NCBI RefSeq assembly: GCF_963583255.1
Contig: NC_084817.1
Location: 1,617,001 to 1,681,000, forward strand
Length of the DNA stretch: 64,000 nucleotides
Origin: Pyrus communis
Lineage: Eukaryota; Streptophyta; Magnoliopsida; Rosales; Rosaceae
Direction: 5' to 3'
A program made the position numbers and the translations under genes. A model generated the notes under the pieces. It was not told where the DNA came from, did not search any database, and saw only the letters and a list, made by a program, of their open reading frames with translations. Of this stretch, positions 33,961 through 47,500 are shown piece after piece (positions within the stretch are counted from its first letter, which is position 1; every line of letters starts with the position of its first letter).

Positions 33961-34837
33961 ATGCAAACTATAGATGCAAACCTGCTAAGTCGAATTTTCT
34001 CATCTTCAAATCCTCTCTTCTTTTCCCTCCTTCTCTCACACTTTCCTCCTTATTTTTTTCTCTCTATAAAGAAGTCAGGATAAGATATTGATGTGACATA
34101 ATCATAACTGTTTAAATAAGAAAAGACTAATGAAGAGAGAATTCTACTCCCAAACCTGCCCCGCTCTTATACTTGTGTGCCATAAATTTTGTTAGCAGTT
34201 CATGTGAACCCTAGAACTACTCATTTTTGCATTTTTTTTTTTTTTTTTTACCCTTTTTTCTGTGGCCACACACAAGAAGAACACAAAATTTTTATTTATT
34301 ATATACAAAAAAAAAAAACTCGAGAGAAATTCAAATGTGAACAGAGTAAACAGAAACAGAAAAGATAATATTTGGTGCTTTTCAACTCATTTTATCAGGT
34401 TTTTACGGGAGGAAGGAACTATTTCGGGAGTTTGCCGACTCGAATTTTAGAGGACCCAATTGTGATTTTTGGATTCTCATGCAAGATCATGCACCCCACC
34501 ATCCGAAACCTAGTACGACAGAGTTTAATTAAAAGTCCCTATGAAAGTAATACAAACAACAGGAAATGGCCGACCTCGCGGCCGATTGTGTGATGGCGAT
34601 ACTACGTGACAGTATTATCAGAAAAAGTATTTTGTTAAGTCTTGAGCTGGATTCAGCTGTTCGTGTGCGGTGGCATCATCATATGGTGATGATCCAAAAA
34701 AAAGGAAATCGACTTGTGTTGATGCTCAAACTCACATCCAATCATTAACTTTCTTTGAATTCTTAAGTGCATGATCAACCGTTTAATTTAGCAATATGTT
34801 CGATAGAATTTTCGGAGTATGAGAAGCCTATAAATGA
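33961..34837. other. Intergenic, no gene recognised
   Basis: Contains T and A homopolymers (34232-34248, 34306-34318) and MITE-like pyrimidine tracts near 34010-34150. Frames of 60-73 codons near 34262-34748 have no known motifs. Confidence 0.35.
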
Positions 34838-34995
34838 AAGCTCGTTTGAAATTATTTTTAAAATAACTAAAAGTGTTTATGGAAGAATCACATATTTTGT
34901 GTTTCTTTCTAAAAGCATTTAAAATATTTTTTAATCCACTTAAATTTTTACTAAAAATTGATTTAAATCATTTTAAAAGTGTTTTCCAACAAGCC
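34838..34995. mobile_element. MITE, GAGCTCGTTTGG family, short copy
   Basis: Begins AGCTCGTTTGAAATT and ends TTTTCCAACAAGCC, with inner blocks TAACTAAAAGTGTTTATGG and AATCATTTTAAAAGTG. Shorter and more diverged than copies 1-3. Confidence 0.6.
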
Positions 34996-35192
34996 TTGAG
35001 ACGGAAACATATCATTTAGACACAAATTTTGGGCCCCTGGACAAGGTTCTGTTTACTTTATATGGATTGGCCAGGCCTATGGGCTTAGACTCTGCATTAT
35101 TGCAGGCCTTACAATACTGAGTTCAACACGTGTTGAAATATATAGGGTTTAGACAAAGACCACTATTTTTTTACCGAGAGAGAATCATCGCT

Positions 35193-35354
35193 GGATTCTC
35201 TTTGTGGGATTCCGGCAATCTTCCGATTATATTCGTTCATCGTATATCATGCAGTTAGTTTTCGTAAGGTACTGTTTATATTCAATTTTAACCGCACGAT
35301 GTACGATGAACAGATGTAATTTAAGAATCTCCAAGATCTTCATAAAGAAGATCC
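35193..35354. mobile_element. Foldback element, GGATTCTCTTTGTG family, copy 1
   Basis: Outer ends GGATTCTCTTTGTGGGAT and, reversed, GGATCTTCTTTATGAAGATC, with an inner inverted pair CGTTCATCGTA and TACGATGAACAGAT. A related element lies at 55068-55252 just before the proteasome gene. Confidence 0.6.
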
Positions 35355-35955
35355 AGGGAGGATCGTCATTCTTTTTTACCAAAAAAGACCATGGACAACA
35401 AAATTGATTTTGTATGATTTTTTCTTGTGAATTATTATTGGCACTCCAAAATTCTTATTCTACACTTCAAACTTTCTATATTTGAAAAGAAAAATTACAC
35501 TTATGTGGAGTGTAGAATGAGATTTTTAGAGTGTCAAAACACTTTCCTTTTTCTTATCGGATTTCATTGAGTGCATAGTCCAAGCCCATCAACCAAGTCC
35601 ATGGCCCATGGGCAACAAAACAAGTCAGGATCGGTGGACACATACATTTTAACACATATTTTGACACCCGTTTTTTAGGGCACACTTTAATATTTTTCAA
35701 AAATTTGAACCGTCTATATTTTAAATTACTATTCGTAGATCATGTCTACTACAAATCAAAAAAATTTGAAATCATATGACCGTCGATTAAATGATACTCA
35801 TTTTAGTGTTTCATTGTATAATCGTATTCAACTATTCGTCTATTTTCTTCATTACAAATGAATGTTTCAATAATTCTAGATTTGTCTATTTTTTGTAAGA
35901 TTAATTTATAAATGATAAATTGAAAGATTAACCGTTTGAATCGCAAAAGAGTTAC

Positions 35956-35990
<35 letters not shown>

Positions 35991-36181
35991 TAGGATAAAA
36001 ATACACCTGGGCACACATTACAATATATATAGATCGTAGGATAAGAAGACGCCTATTTCTGGACACAGCATGCCCAAACTGGTTGCTGAAGGAAAATGAC
36101 GGCCTTCACCTTAATTGAACTGGTAGGAGAGGGAATGGATTCTGTCTGTGCTGAATTGGTTGGACAAGGTGTCCTCATGTT
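35355..36181. other. Intergenic with TA tract
   Basis: No gene seen. A TA dinucleotide tract lies at about 35958-35988. Confidence 0.4.
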
Positions 36182-36306
36182 TGTGTGGTCACGGTTAAGC
36201 CACGTCAACATTTTATATTACTATTTATTTTCATCTTATTATCTTTATAAAAAATATATATATATATATATATATAATGTTGACGTGGCTGAACCGTGAC
36301 CACACA
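36182..36306. mobile_element. Foldback MITE with 31-bp near-perfect arms
   Basis: TGTGTGGTCACGGTTAAGCC followed by ACGTCAACATT (36182-36212) is the inverse of 36276-36306 except at one base. The loop of 63 bases contains a TA tract. Such short foldbacks are typical MITEs; the arms extend a few bases further with TTT and AAA. Confidence 0.75.
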
Positions 36307-36512
36307 AAACAGGAGGGCATGGGAGGGCACCGGAAGTAGGAGGGTAGACAATCCTTGTCCGAATTGGTTTCCTTCTTTTTTTTTTCTCTCTATACAAAAA
36401 TTCAGAGTAGGATTATTTCATCTCCAAATTCTCCTCCTCTTATCTTCCTTTTTATTTGAAGAATCACGATTAAGTTACATTAACATCTTATATCAACTCT
36501 TTATAAAGAAAT

Positions 36513-36673
36513 GTCACTTAGTACTATGTTTTAATGGTATTCTACTTCAGTTGTAAGTGAGAGGTTTTAGGTTCGATTCTCGCCAAGGCGAGTTTGAACC
36601 ACATTATTAGTAACACATTGTAAGGCTAAACCCAGCCCCCTCCTCTTAGTGTAATTAATATCGTTTGTTCAAA
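36513..36673 (+). mobile_element. tRNA-derived SINE with 18-bp target duplication
   Basis: Begins GTCACTTAGTACTATG, carries A-box-like TTTAATGGTATTC and a good B-box GGTTCGATTCTCG, and ends with CTCTTAGTGTAATTAATATC and an A-rich tail. The flanks AACTCTTTATAAAGAAAT (36495-36512) and AACTCTTTATAAAGAGAT (36674-36691) are the target duplication, with one mismatch. This is the best preserved promoter of the family here. Confidence 0.85.
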
Positions 36674-36691
36674 AACTCTTTATAAAGAGAT

Positions 36692-37104
36692 AAAGACTAA
36701 GGAGGAAAGTACGAGAGGAGGTGAGGGAAGAGAAATTGGAGGGAGAGAGTCATACTCCAAAAAGTGAACACAAGATGTTGACTTGACTAATTGTGACCGT
36801 TCGAATACGAGGAGACTGAAGAGAAGGAGGGTTTAGTGGGGAGAGAATCGTACTCTATTTTACGCAGCTCCAGAGTATATAGAAGAATAAGTATTTATAG
36901 GAGGAATGGATATGGGATGTTGGATAAATAAATGATACCTAAGTTAATTGGGTAGAAAATACAAAAAGCCGAACCGAACAAAATTCAAATAGCCAAACGT
37001 CTCTCAATTAAATGTTACATTACAAATGTTACAAAATAAATGAAATGTTACGTTACAAATGTTACAGGATAAACGAAAATTAATAAATAATTATTCTTGA
37101 TTTT
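36692..37104. other. Intergenic, no gene seen
   Basis: Purine-rich tracts related to the foldback element at 3421, then AT-rich DNA with GTTACAAATGTTACA repeats (about 37013-37070). Confidence 0.4.
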
Positions 37105-37525
37105 ATGACTTCAAAAGTGCTGGGGAACTTCGAGCGTTGTGTTTCTTGTCAAACCAAATACAAGAACTATCGAAGAGTAAAACGTCCTAGACGGTGGGCG
37201 ATACTATTTAATTGCTTGTTGATGTACAAGAGTAGAGTGACCTTCAGCGATTGTAGACAACATAAGTTTGCAATCCTCAACAATAGGTCCAACCGAAGAC
37301 ATGTTGAGAGAGCCGTTGTCCAAAAGAACAGTTACAATCTAGAGTGAATCGCTTTCCAAAGCCATCACGAGCAGCCATCACTTCAACTTTGCAGAGAAAG
37401 GTAATAGGATCATATCGTCTCGCAAATTAGCCACAAAGTTGCCATCACAGTCTCTTACAATTCCACCAACTCCACCCAAACTGATACCAGGACCCATCAA
37501 TAGTTAACTTGAGTCTACCACTAGG
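37105..37525 (-). pseudogene. RNase H domain relic of a LINE-type element
   Basis: On the minus strand, fragments in shifted frames resemble the RNase H-like domain of plant LINEs: SLGGVGGIVRDCDGNFVANL, then LPFSAKLK with a stop, MAARDGFGKRFT, SVGPIVEDCKLMLSTIAEGH, and AHRLGRFTL-like codons. The pattern GGVGGIVRD...ANL...AARDG...VEDCK is characteristic. At least two frameshifts and one stop show that it is decayed. No reverse transcriptase part is visible nearby. Confidence 0.7.
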
Positions 37526-37649
37526 CTTGGACCCTTACAGGACAGCTGTGAATGATCTCTGTTCGCTGCAGTTCCAGAGAAAGCAACTCAGCTAAATATT
37601 CTCGACACCAACTTAACAGACCAATAGTCGAAGAACTAGAAAATCAACA

Positions 37650-37764
37650 ACCACGCACGTGATGCCACGCTGAAGCTGAGATACAAGAGAAAACGCGTGC
37701 GGGAGCTGTTAGGCTGCCAGTGGTAGCTGGGGGGTCGCAGTCCTCCCTCCCAAACCTTTATAAA
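37650..37764 (+). promoter_or_regulatory. Putative DFR promoter: G-box and TATA box
   Basis: CACGCACGTGATGCC at about 37652-37666 contains a CACGTG G-box, and TATAAA lies at 37759-37764, about 117 bases before the DFR start codon. bHLH/MYB control of DFR through such elements is established for the family; here it is inferred from sequence only. Confidence 0.5.
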
Positions 37765-37880
37765 CTAGCAACTCTTCACTGAGCAGCATACGCTCTCTTT
37801 TGGATATTCTTCCGAGTTTCTATTTTCCAACTTTAGTGAAATATACTTCAGTAAGCGCGTTCACAGATTCAAGAGAAGAT

Positions 37881-39468
37881 ATGGGATCGAAGTCTGAATC
37901 CGTTTGTGCCACTGGCGCGTCCGGTTTCATCAGCTCCTGGCTCGTCATGAGACTCCTCGAGCGCGGTTACACCGTCTGCGCCACCGTGCCTGACCCCAGT
38001 ACGTCTATATATATCCTACATTTTGCTTTTTGACTTTTCGGCTTTCATAAGTATTTGGTTAGAGTTAATGTTTTGTGATTTATTAATGGACTGCAGCGAA
38101 CCAGAAGAAGGTGAAGCATCTGTTGGACTTGCTGAAGGCGGAGACGCACATGACGCTGTGGAAGGCGGATCTGGCGGACGAGGGAAGCTTTGATGAAGCC
38201 ATACAAGGCTGCACCGGAGTGTTCCATGTTGCTACACCTATGGACTTTGAGCCCAAGGACCACGAGGTGTCATGCATGCATGCACAAAGAAAAAATGATA
38301 CATATACTATACTGCTGTACGTAGAAATACGAACAGGGAAATTAAAACTCGTATCAAAAGATAAAGTACTGAGAAGTGGTAACTAAAACAAGAATAAGAT
38401 ATTAGAAAACTAAATTTTGTATGGTTTGACAGAATGAAGTGATCAAGCCAACAATCAATGGACTTTTGGACATCCTGAAGGCATGCCAGAAAGTTAAAAC
38501 AGTTTGAAGGTTGGTGTTCACATCCTCAGCTGGAACCGTTATTATGGAAGAGCACAAAAAGCCGGTCTACAACGAATCCAACCGGAGCGATGTTGAATTT
38601 TGCCGCTTCGTCAGGATGACTGGTTGGGTAAGTAAACATAATCGATTTGTTATTGGTATTTCAAAATAATAGTCACCAATAATACATATTCTACATTTAA
38701 CCTACTTTGTTCAGATGTGCTTCGTCTCCAAGACTCTAGCTGAGCAAGCTGCATGGAAGTATGCCAAAGAAAACAACATTGATTTCATCACCATTATCCC
38801 AACTCTTGTGATTGGTCCATTTCTCACGCCATCCATTCCACCAAGCCTTATCACTGGACTTTCACCAATCACACGTAAAATTAAAATATCACTCGAATAA
38901 AAGAAATAAGTGTTGTATAGTTCTATTGTTAATTATTAACCTATGTAATTAACATCAAATTATTTAATTATTTCAGGAACTAAATCACATTATGGCATCA
39001 TCAAGCAGGGGCAGTATGTTCACTTGGACGACCTCTGCCTTTCTCACATCTATTTGTACGAGCATTCGAAAGCTGAGGGCCGCTACATTTGTTCGTCACA
39101 TGATGCAAAAATTCACGACCTTGTGAAAATGCTCAGAGAAAAATACCCCGCGTACAATATTTCCACAAAGTAATTGCTAATTAATCCCTCCTAACCCTTA
39201 AGATAAATTAACTAATCAATTCTTTGTTACGCATATCATAATTGTTAACTAAACCCTAATGCAATGCAGGTTTTACGACAACTTAGATACTATTCATTTT
39301 TCTTCAAAGAAGTTGAGGCACATAGGGTTTGAGTTCAAGTACAGCTTGGAGGAAATGTTTGTGGAGGCTGTTGATACGTGCCGGGCAAAGGGCTTGATTT
39401 TTATTCCGGCCGAGAAAACTGAGGCTGCTGATGAGAGCAACGTCGTCGACGTCAAAATTGCCGGTTAA
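37881..39468 (+). pseudogene. DFR: Dihydroflavonol 4-reductase gene with in-frame stop
   Basis: DFR reduces dihydroflavonols to leucoanthocyanidins with NADPH in the cytosol, on the way to anthocyanins and tannins. Six exons with intact GT-AG junctions: 37881-37998, 38097-38266, 38433-38627, 38715-38874, 38977-39169, 39270-39468. They join in frame to 345 codons including two stops. TGA at 38505-38507 interrupts KVKTV and [11 protein letters not shown] in exon 3, where the family has Arg; CGA to TGA is a single transition. Other unusual residues are the Rossmann motif TGASGFIS (the family has TGASGFIG), VCATVPDP (the family has VRATVRDP, whose Arg contacts NADPH), and a short deletion in [17 protein letters not shown] reads CFVSK, so the catalytic Tyr position is CFVSK here. 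Structure is kept but activity is very unlikely. A functional copy would be expected elsewhere. Confidence 0.9.
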
Positions 39469-39757
39469 AATATTGATGAGTGATTAATGTTTGCATTTTG
39501 TGTCAAGGCTTAATCTCTGTTGTTTCACATTTGATGGCCTGGATTTGATCTCTGTTGTTAAAAAGCTAATCTCCAATTAAGTATAATATTAGAAAGTACG
39601 CGACTCAAATTATAATCAAGAAAAGTAAGAGCCACAGCTCGAAGTTCACAACAAATGACGAAAAGTCCAACTGCCAAAAAAAAAAAAAAAAAAAAAAATC
39701 ATTGTCGTACACCATTTCGAGCGGGAAATAGTACTCAAAGGTGAAACATAATGCAAA

Positions 39758-39939
39758 GGATCTCCGATCCCTTCCTCTTAATCTACCAAGTTCAGAGATT
39801 CAGATCATTGAAATGTGATTAAACAGTTAAAGTTATTATAATTTTTAAAGTGTACTCTTGTTTGTAACCGTTTGATCAAATTTTAATGGTCTGAATCTCC
39901 GAACTTGGTGGATTAGGAGGAAGATATTCGGAGATGATC
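39758..39939. mobile_element. Foldback MITE, arms about 55 bp
   Basis: The left arm GGATCTCCGATCCCTTCCTC ... CCAAGTTCAGAGATTCAGAT is mirrored by the right arm, which on the opposite strand reads GATCATCTCCGAATATCTTC ... CCAAGTTCGGAGATTCAGAC. About 75 bases of AT-rich loop separate them. No target duplication was fixed. Confidence 0.75.
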
Positions 39940-39950
39940 TATTTCCAAAC

Positions 39951-39999
39951 AGAATGTCTACTAGTGCAAATAAATATTAGAAGCACTAGTAGACATTCT
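39951..39999. repeat. Perfect 17-bp stem hairpin, 15-base loop
   Basis: AGAATGTCTACTAGTGC (39951-39967) is exactly inverted at 39983-39999. It lies 12 bases after the preceding foldback element and may be part of it or an independent insertion. Confidence 0.8.
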
Positions 40000-40559
40000 C
40001 TCTTGCTTGACCCTGGCTACGGGCATGGTGAACTTCCCCATAGCCTCTTTGGGTCTGAAAATGATGGATAACCGTGGCTTGCCACCAGTTATCCCCCTTT
40101 TTAAAAAAGAAAAAGATTTATGTTGTTGTGTGCAGTGGTGGATCTAGGAAATATTATTTGGAGGGTCACATGGAAAAGTTCACAAACATTTCTTAGACAC
40201 ATTATAACCTTCAAAATTAAACCATAGTTCCATTATTCATAACTTATAGAACAAATAACAATACAAGTTACAATAGTCAATGACTTGTTTTCATATTTTG
40301 AAAACACTCCATCATAGCTTCATTATCAACAGAAGAAAAAACACTGATTTAAGCTGAAAATCGCCGATTTCTCTACAAATCCTTTACTCCATATAGGGAA
40401 TCACATTCACAAGAAGTTGAAACGTCTTTCTATTCAACAAACTAGAACGTATAGAAGGTTTGCGTGATGGTAAGAATTTGATTATTGGATGTAGATTTAT
40501 TGACAAATTTTAGTTTTTGTGTTTTTTTTTTTTGTACCATACTTCACTAATCCCTAAAC

Positions 40560-41030
40560 TATCGAGCACTAGTCACCTTTATGCCTTTAGGGACCCACTA
40601 AAAGACTCATGTTGAGGCACCCTTGCCAAAGCACACGGATTTCTTTCCAACCAAGAGGTCAATCACGATGCGACATGTGCTAACATTAGAATAAAGCTCC
40701 TAGAGTCGCACATAGACTGCAAACGAAAGCATGCGACTTTCCTCAACTATAGAAGGAGATCATTCTCCTATGATTAATCCCTAATGCCATTATTATACCT
40801 AATTCATTATTAGAACTCACTAATGATGATTATGCTTGAACCTTTGTATTATGTAAACTCTACATTATTAATGAGAACTCCTCTACCCTCGTGGATATAG
40901 CCAAACTTAGGATAAAACACATACATCTTGTTACTTTCACTAAGTGACTAGAACAACCTCTTGGATTAGGTCACGACTTTAACACTTTACATAAGTCCAT
41001 CCGATTTTGTGCATTTTATTTTCTTATTAT
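40560..41030 (+). mobile_element. LTR-retrotransposon relic, probable R/U5 part
   Basis: Contains phrases that I associate with plant LTR ends: TATAGAAGGAGATCATTCTC, then ATTAATGAGAACTCCTCTAC and CGTGGATATAGCC, TACATCTTGTTACTTTCAC. These resemble the transcription start and poly(A) region of LTRs. No partner LTR or coding part was found, and the borders are not defined. Confidence 0.4.
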
Positions 41031-41529
41031 TTATATAAGTCCATCTAATTTAACAAAATCTATAATTCCCCCCCCCCCCCCAACAAAAAAGAAAAAGAAA
41101 AAAGAAGCTAAAATAGAAAAATATAATAAAAGAATAAGCTTACTAATGATATTTAAATCATTTATAGATCTTAAATTAAATTCAATAAAGATTTTGACCT
41201 GATCCAAATGAGATGCTAATCAAATTTGTCCAATTTTCTGATCATCAATAAATATCATACTTTTGCTAAAAAAAATTAATTATTTCGGGTATACTTTAAG
41301 GCAGTGAGGTCAATTTTTAAAATGTATATCGAAATATGTATCAAATTCGTAAATCCGCTACGTCTCTACTTTACTAAATTATCATGCAAAGTGTAATTTG
41401 CTATAAAACTTTCCTCTAATTGACACGTGGGATAAGAATCACCCCTGCTAATAAAACTCCGTGACTGTTTCGGGCCTCTGCAGTTTTCGATTTTATGAAA
41501 AACCCCTGAAACTGTTCCCACCAAAACCA

Positions 41530-43888
<2,359 letters not shown>

Positions 43889-44587
43889 TCATATATGATA
43901 TCCCTAGCAATGAAACCGGAAACTGCCTTGGTGTACCGAGTTGTATCGACAACAGTACAAGAACGTTTCAAGTTTAGAGACACTTTTTAGCCTAAAATTA
44001 GGTGCAGAATTGTGCTTTCGGATCGGTACTTGTTTGCTTGTTATCATCTATGGAGCAGATCAAATGCAAACTTAATGCATGAAGTTTTCGAGTCAAAACT
44101 GGATTGAAGTATTTGGGGCAACTAGGGATGCCATTTTCTGTTTGGATATGGAGGCTAACCCTCGTAGGGCATGAGAGAGAGACCGAGGATATACCTCGGT
44201 TATGCCCAAGAATTACCCGACTATATGGTTCGGCCAAATCCTAGATGTAACCGTTATTATATTCCCTGTATCTCTCTCTCTCATCACGTTTTATCTCCGA
44301 CAACTCCTTTGATGTTAGCCTGTTGTTTTCTCCTTCATATAAGGATCACAACCCAAAGAAATAACATCTACGTGACTCACACGAGGAAGACGAGAAAAGG
44401 ACGAACCAAAACGAGGACGAGGACGACTTTTCTTATTTCTGGGTAAAGAGGATGATAAGATTACACTTCCATTTTCTACAAAGAATGCCTACAATCTATT
44501 TCCTAATATTGCTATATAAATTATTCCAAGAGGAACCTATCACAGTAATACTTTATTTGCTCCTCTGTACGTACCAAAAAAAAGAGT
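43889..44587. other. Convergent 3' regions of OTC and auxilin-like gene
   Basis: About 700 bases hold the 3' untranslated regions of both convergent genes. TCTCTCTCTCATC tracts and an ACGAGGACGAGGACGAC repeat (about 44413-44430) are visible. No further gene is seen. Confidence 0.5.
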
Positions 44588-47500
44588 CTACCGCTCTTCT
44601 ACGTTGAATCTATTCCAAGCCTCCTGGAGAGTAAACCCAAAAAAAATATAAGTAAAGACTCAAAATTTTGATCTCGATCTTTGCTAAAATTGCGAAAGAT
44701 CGCGGTTGATAAACTTCATACATATTCGGGGACAGAAGATTGGAAACGCACCTGTAGAAGATCAAACACCTTCTCGCAAGTGTACTTCTGCTGTATGCTT
44801 GCACCCCGTTGCTGTAACTTGTCAGGATGAACAAAGAGAGCAGCTTTACGGTAAGCTTTCTTTACAGCCACAGTTGTAACGATTTCTGTTAGAGGAATTG
44901 GCTGCCAGCCACTATCCGGCCCGAGGATCTGCCAGTTACAGACATCAAGTTAAAACTAGCTAATTATAGGGGAATTGGAAATTTAATCTGCTTTGCCTAC
45001 AATCATCATCATTGAACACTGAAGATGAAACAGAAACAAAGCATACTAATATCGCAAAAGAAACATGAATCAGGCTGGCACATACATATTGTAGCGTTGA
45101 AAGTAGTGCCCGCAAATTTCTCTCTTTCCCGCTTGACCACCTTTTGACCTCGGCATCGAGACCTTCTGCTAATCTCTGCACAAAATTATATTCACACGAG
45201 TGAGAAAACGTTTGGTGTGTACGTAAACGTGTATTCACAAGAGCGAGAAATTACATTTCTCTCAGCTTGCTCTTTCTGTACAAGAAGATCACGCATATTC
45301 TTCTCCGCAAGAGCTTTAGCCTGAAGGAGATTGGAAAGAGTAAAATATATGAAGCAGAGCTTGTTATAAGTCACCACTGTGTATTCAGAACCAAGCAAAG
45401 ATCAAGAAGATCAAAACCGAGAAAGATCAGAAACATACCGCACGTTCAGCCGTCCGTTGATTCCTCTCCAACTTAGCTTTGCACCTTTGAGATGATTCAA
45501 CATTACTTCCACCACTCCTCTCAGCAGGGGAAGGATCTTCATTAAGGAAAAAAATTGTTCAGAAGTCGCAGAGAGTTAAATAGTACATATCCTATAATTG
45601 AATGCTATGATGACACAGTAAAAATACGAGATCAATGCATAGAATGGAATGCTATAATGGCACTGAGAGATAACCACATACCGCTGTTATTTGAAGAACT
45701 TGGGTATCTTGATTTAGACTCTGGGTCCTGCAAGAATTTTTATTATCCATTAATTTTTGTTGTTAGAGCTGGACAAGCTTCATGATACTTGGTAAGAGTA
45801 AACCATTAAAACAAATACTCACAGAGGGCGAAACACCCAGCTTCATTCCATCATCTCTAGAAGCACCAGAAGATTTCTCAGAAACAGATCTCTTAGCTTG
45901 CTTTCCTGCCTCGTAAGCCTTCCCGGATAATGCTTTTTCTAAGGCACGCTCCCGAGCCTCTTCAGTTGCTCTTTCCACAGCAGCACGTTCAGATTTTAGT
46001 TTAGCTTCCTTTGAAGCCTTCTCAGCTAAGGAAATATCATTAGCCTTTACAGAAGTCTTTCCCGACCTTTCTTGGGTCTCAGCGATTGCCTTTTGACGAG
46101 TTTCAGCAGCTCTTTCTCGAGCTTCAGCAAATGCCCTTTCGCGAGCTTCACGAATTACCCTTTCAACAGCTTTTTTCTCCTTTACTCTTTCCCTTTCCCT
46201 CCCTTTTGCATTCTGTTTTTGTTTCAGGAGTTCCTTCTCTATCTCTACTTCCTTTTGCAATCTAGCACTAGTTTCACACTCTTCTGCAGTCGGGGTTTCT
46301 TGTTGATTTTCCATTTTTTGTTGTTCCACTTCTTTCTTTGAAGTATGACGTTTTTCACTTTTCTTTGCAGTCAAGGTTGTTTGACGATTCTCACCTTTTT
46401 CTTGTTCCAAGACTTGCAGCGAACTATGAATGATTACACACTCTTCTGTCGTGGTTGCTTTATGATTATCCATATTTTCCTCTGCACATGTTGTCTCCGT
46501 CTCATGATCCAGTCGCACATTTCTGCCCTTTCTTCTTAGGATATGAGAAAGCTGAGCTACTTCTGTACTGGTCCCATCATCAAACCACCTTTTCCTGTGA
46601 GAAGGTTTGAAATTATTCTTGTTCTCTTCCTGATCCACAGCAACTTCAATTTCCTTCACATCCTCATTGATTTCTTCCATTTCTTTGACATGCTTTTCTA
46701 AAGTGACATCTTGCTTTTGCCCACAGTTCATGGCATTTATATCTACATTTATCCCATTTTCTTCACAAGGATGGCTCTCAATTGGATCTTCCATTTGCTT
46801 CAGTATCTCAGCAAGTTTGACACCTGAAGCCAAGCCATCAGCTTCACATATTTCTTTCTCCTCCATGCCATTCTCCTCTTCAACTGATTCTGATTGGTTC
46901 CCATTCTCCTTGAGCTTAATAAGAGTTTCAGAAACATCGAGTTTATCAAACCATCTTTTCCTATGTGAAGACCTGGAATTATTCCTGTTCTCTTCCTGCT
47001 TCACAGAAACTTCAGCTTCCATCATATACTTATTTATATCTCCCAATTCTTCAACTTGTTTTCTGAAATCGTTGACTACTTCGGGCTCTCTAACAAGCTG
47101 GTGATCTTGCTTTTGGCCAGAGCTCATGTCATTTCTCTTCAGAGTTATTCCATTTTCGTCACAAGAATGGACCTCTGTTGCATCTTGTACTTGCTTTGGT
47201 AACTCAGTAAGTTTGCAGTCTGTTTCATGCATCTCTTTCTCTACTGTGCCATTATCCTCTTCAACTGATTCTGATTGGTTCACATTCTCTTTGAGTTCAT
47301 CCAAAGTTTCAGCAACTTCTATTCTATCCCCATCCTCTTCATGTGCAGGTACCTCCAGAGCTTCTTCTACATCCTTGTCATATTCTGCATGTCCAGTGGG
47401 CCCCTCTTTTTCGTCTAGGTCCTCACCATCACCCTCCTCACATAGGTTATTAGTTGCCTCAAAATTGCAGTCTGTTTCATGCATCTCTTTCTCTACTGTG

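Larger units (their letters stand above)
39469..40559. other. Intergenic with foldback elements
   Basis: Holds an A run (39678-39698), the foldback element 39758-39939 and the perfect hairpin 39951-39999. The rest is spacer with no recognisable gene. Confidence 0.45.

Noticed and set aside
41074..41088. Poly-C tract as a regulatory element
   Set aside because: A simple homopolymer in a spacer, nothing to support a function.
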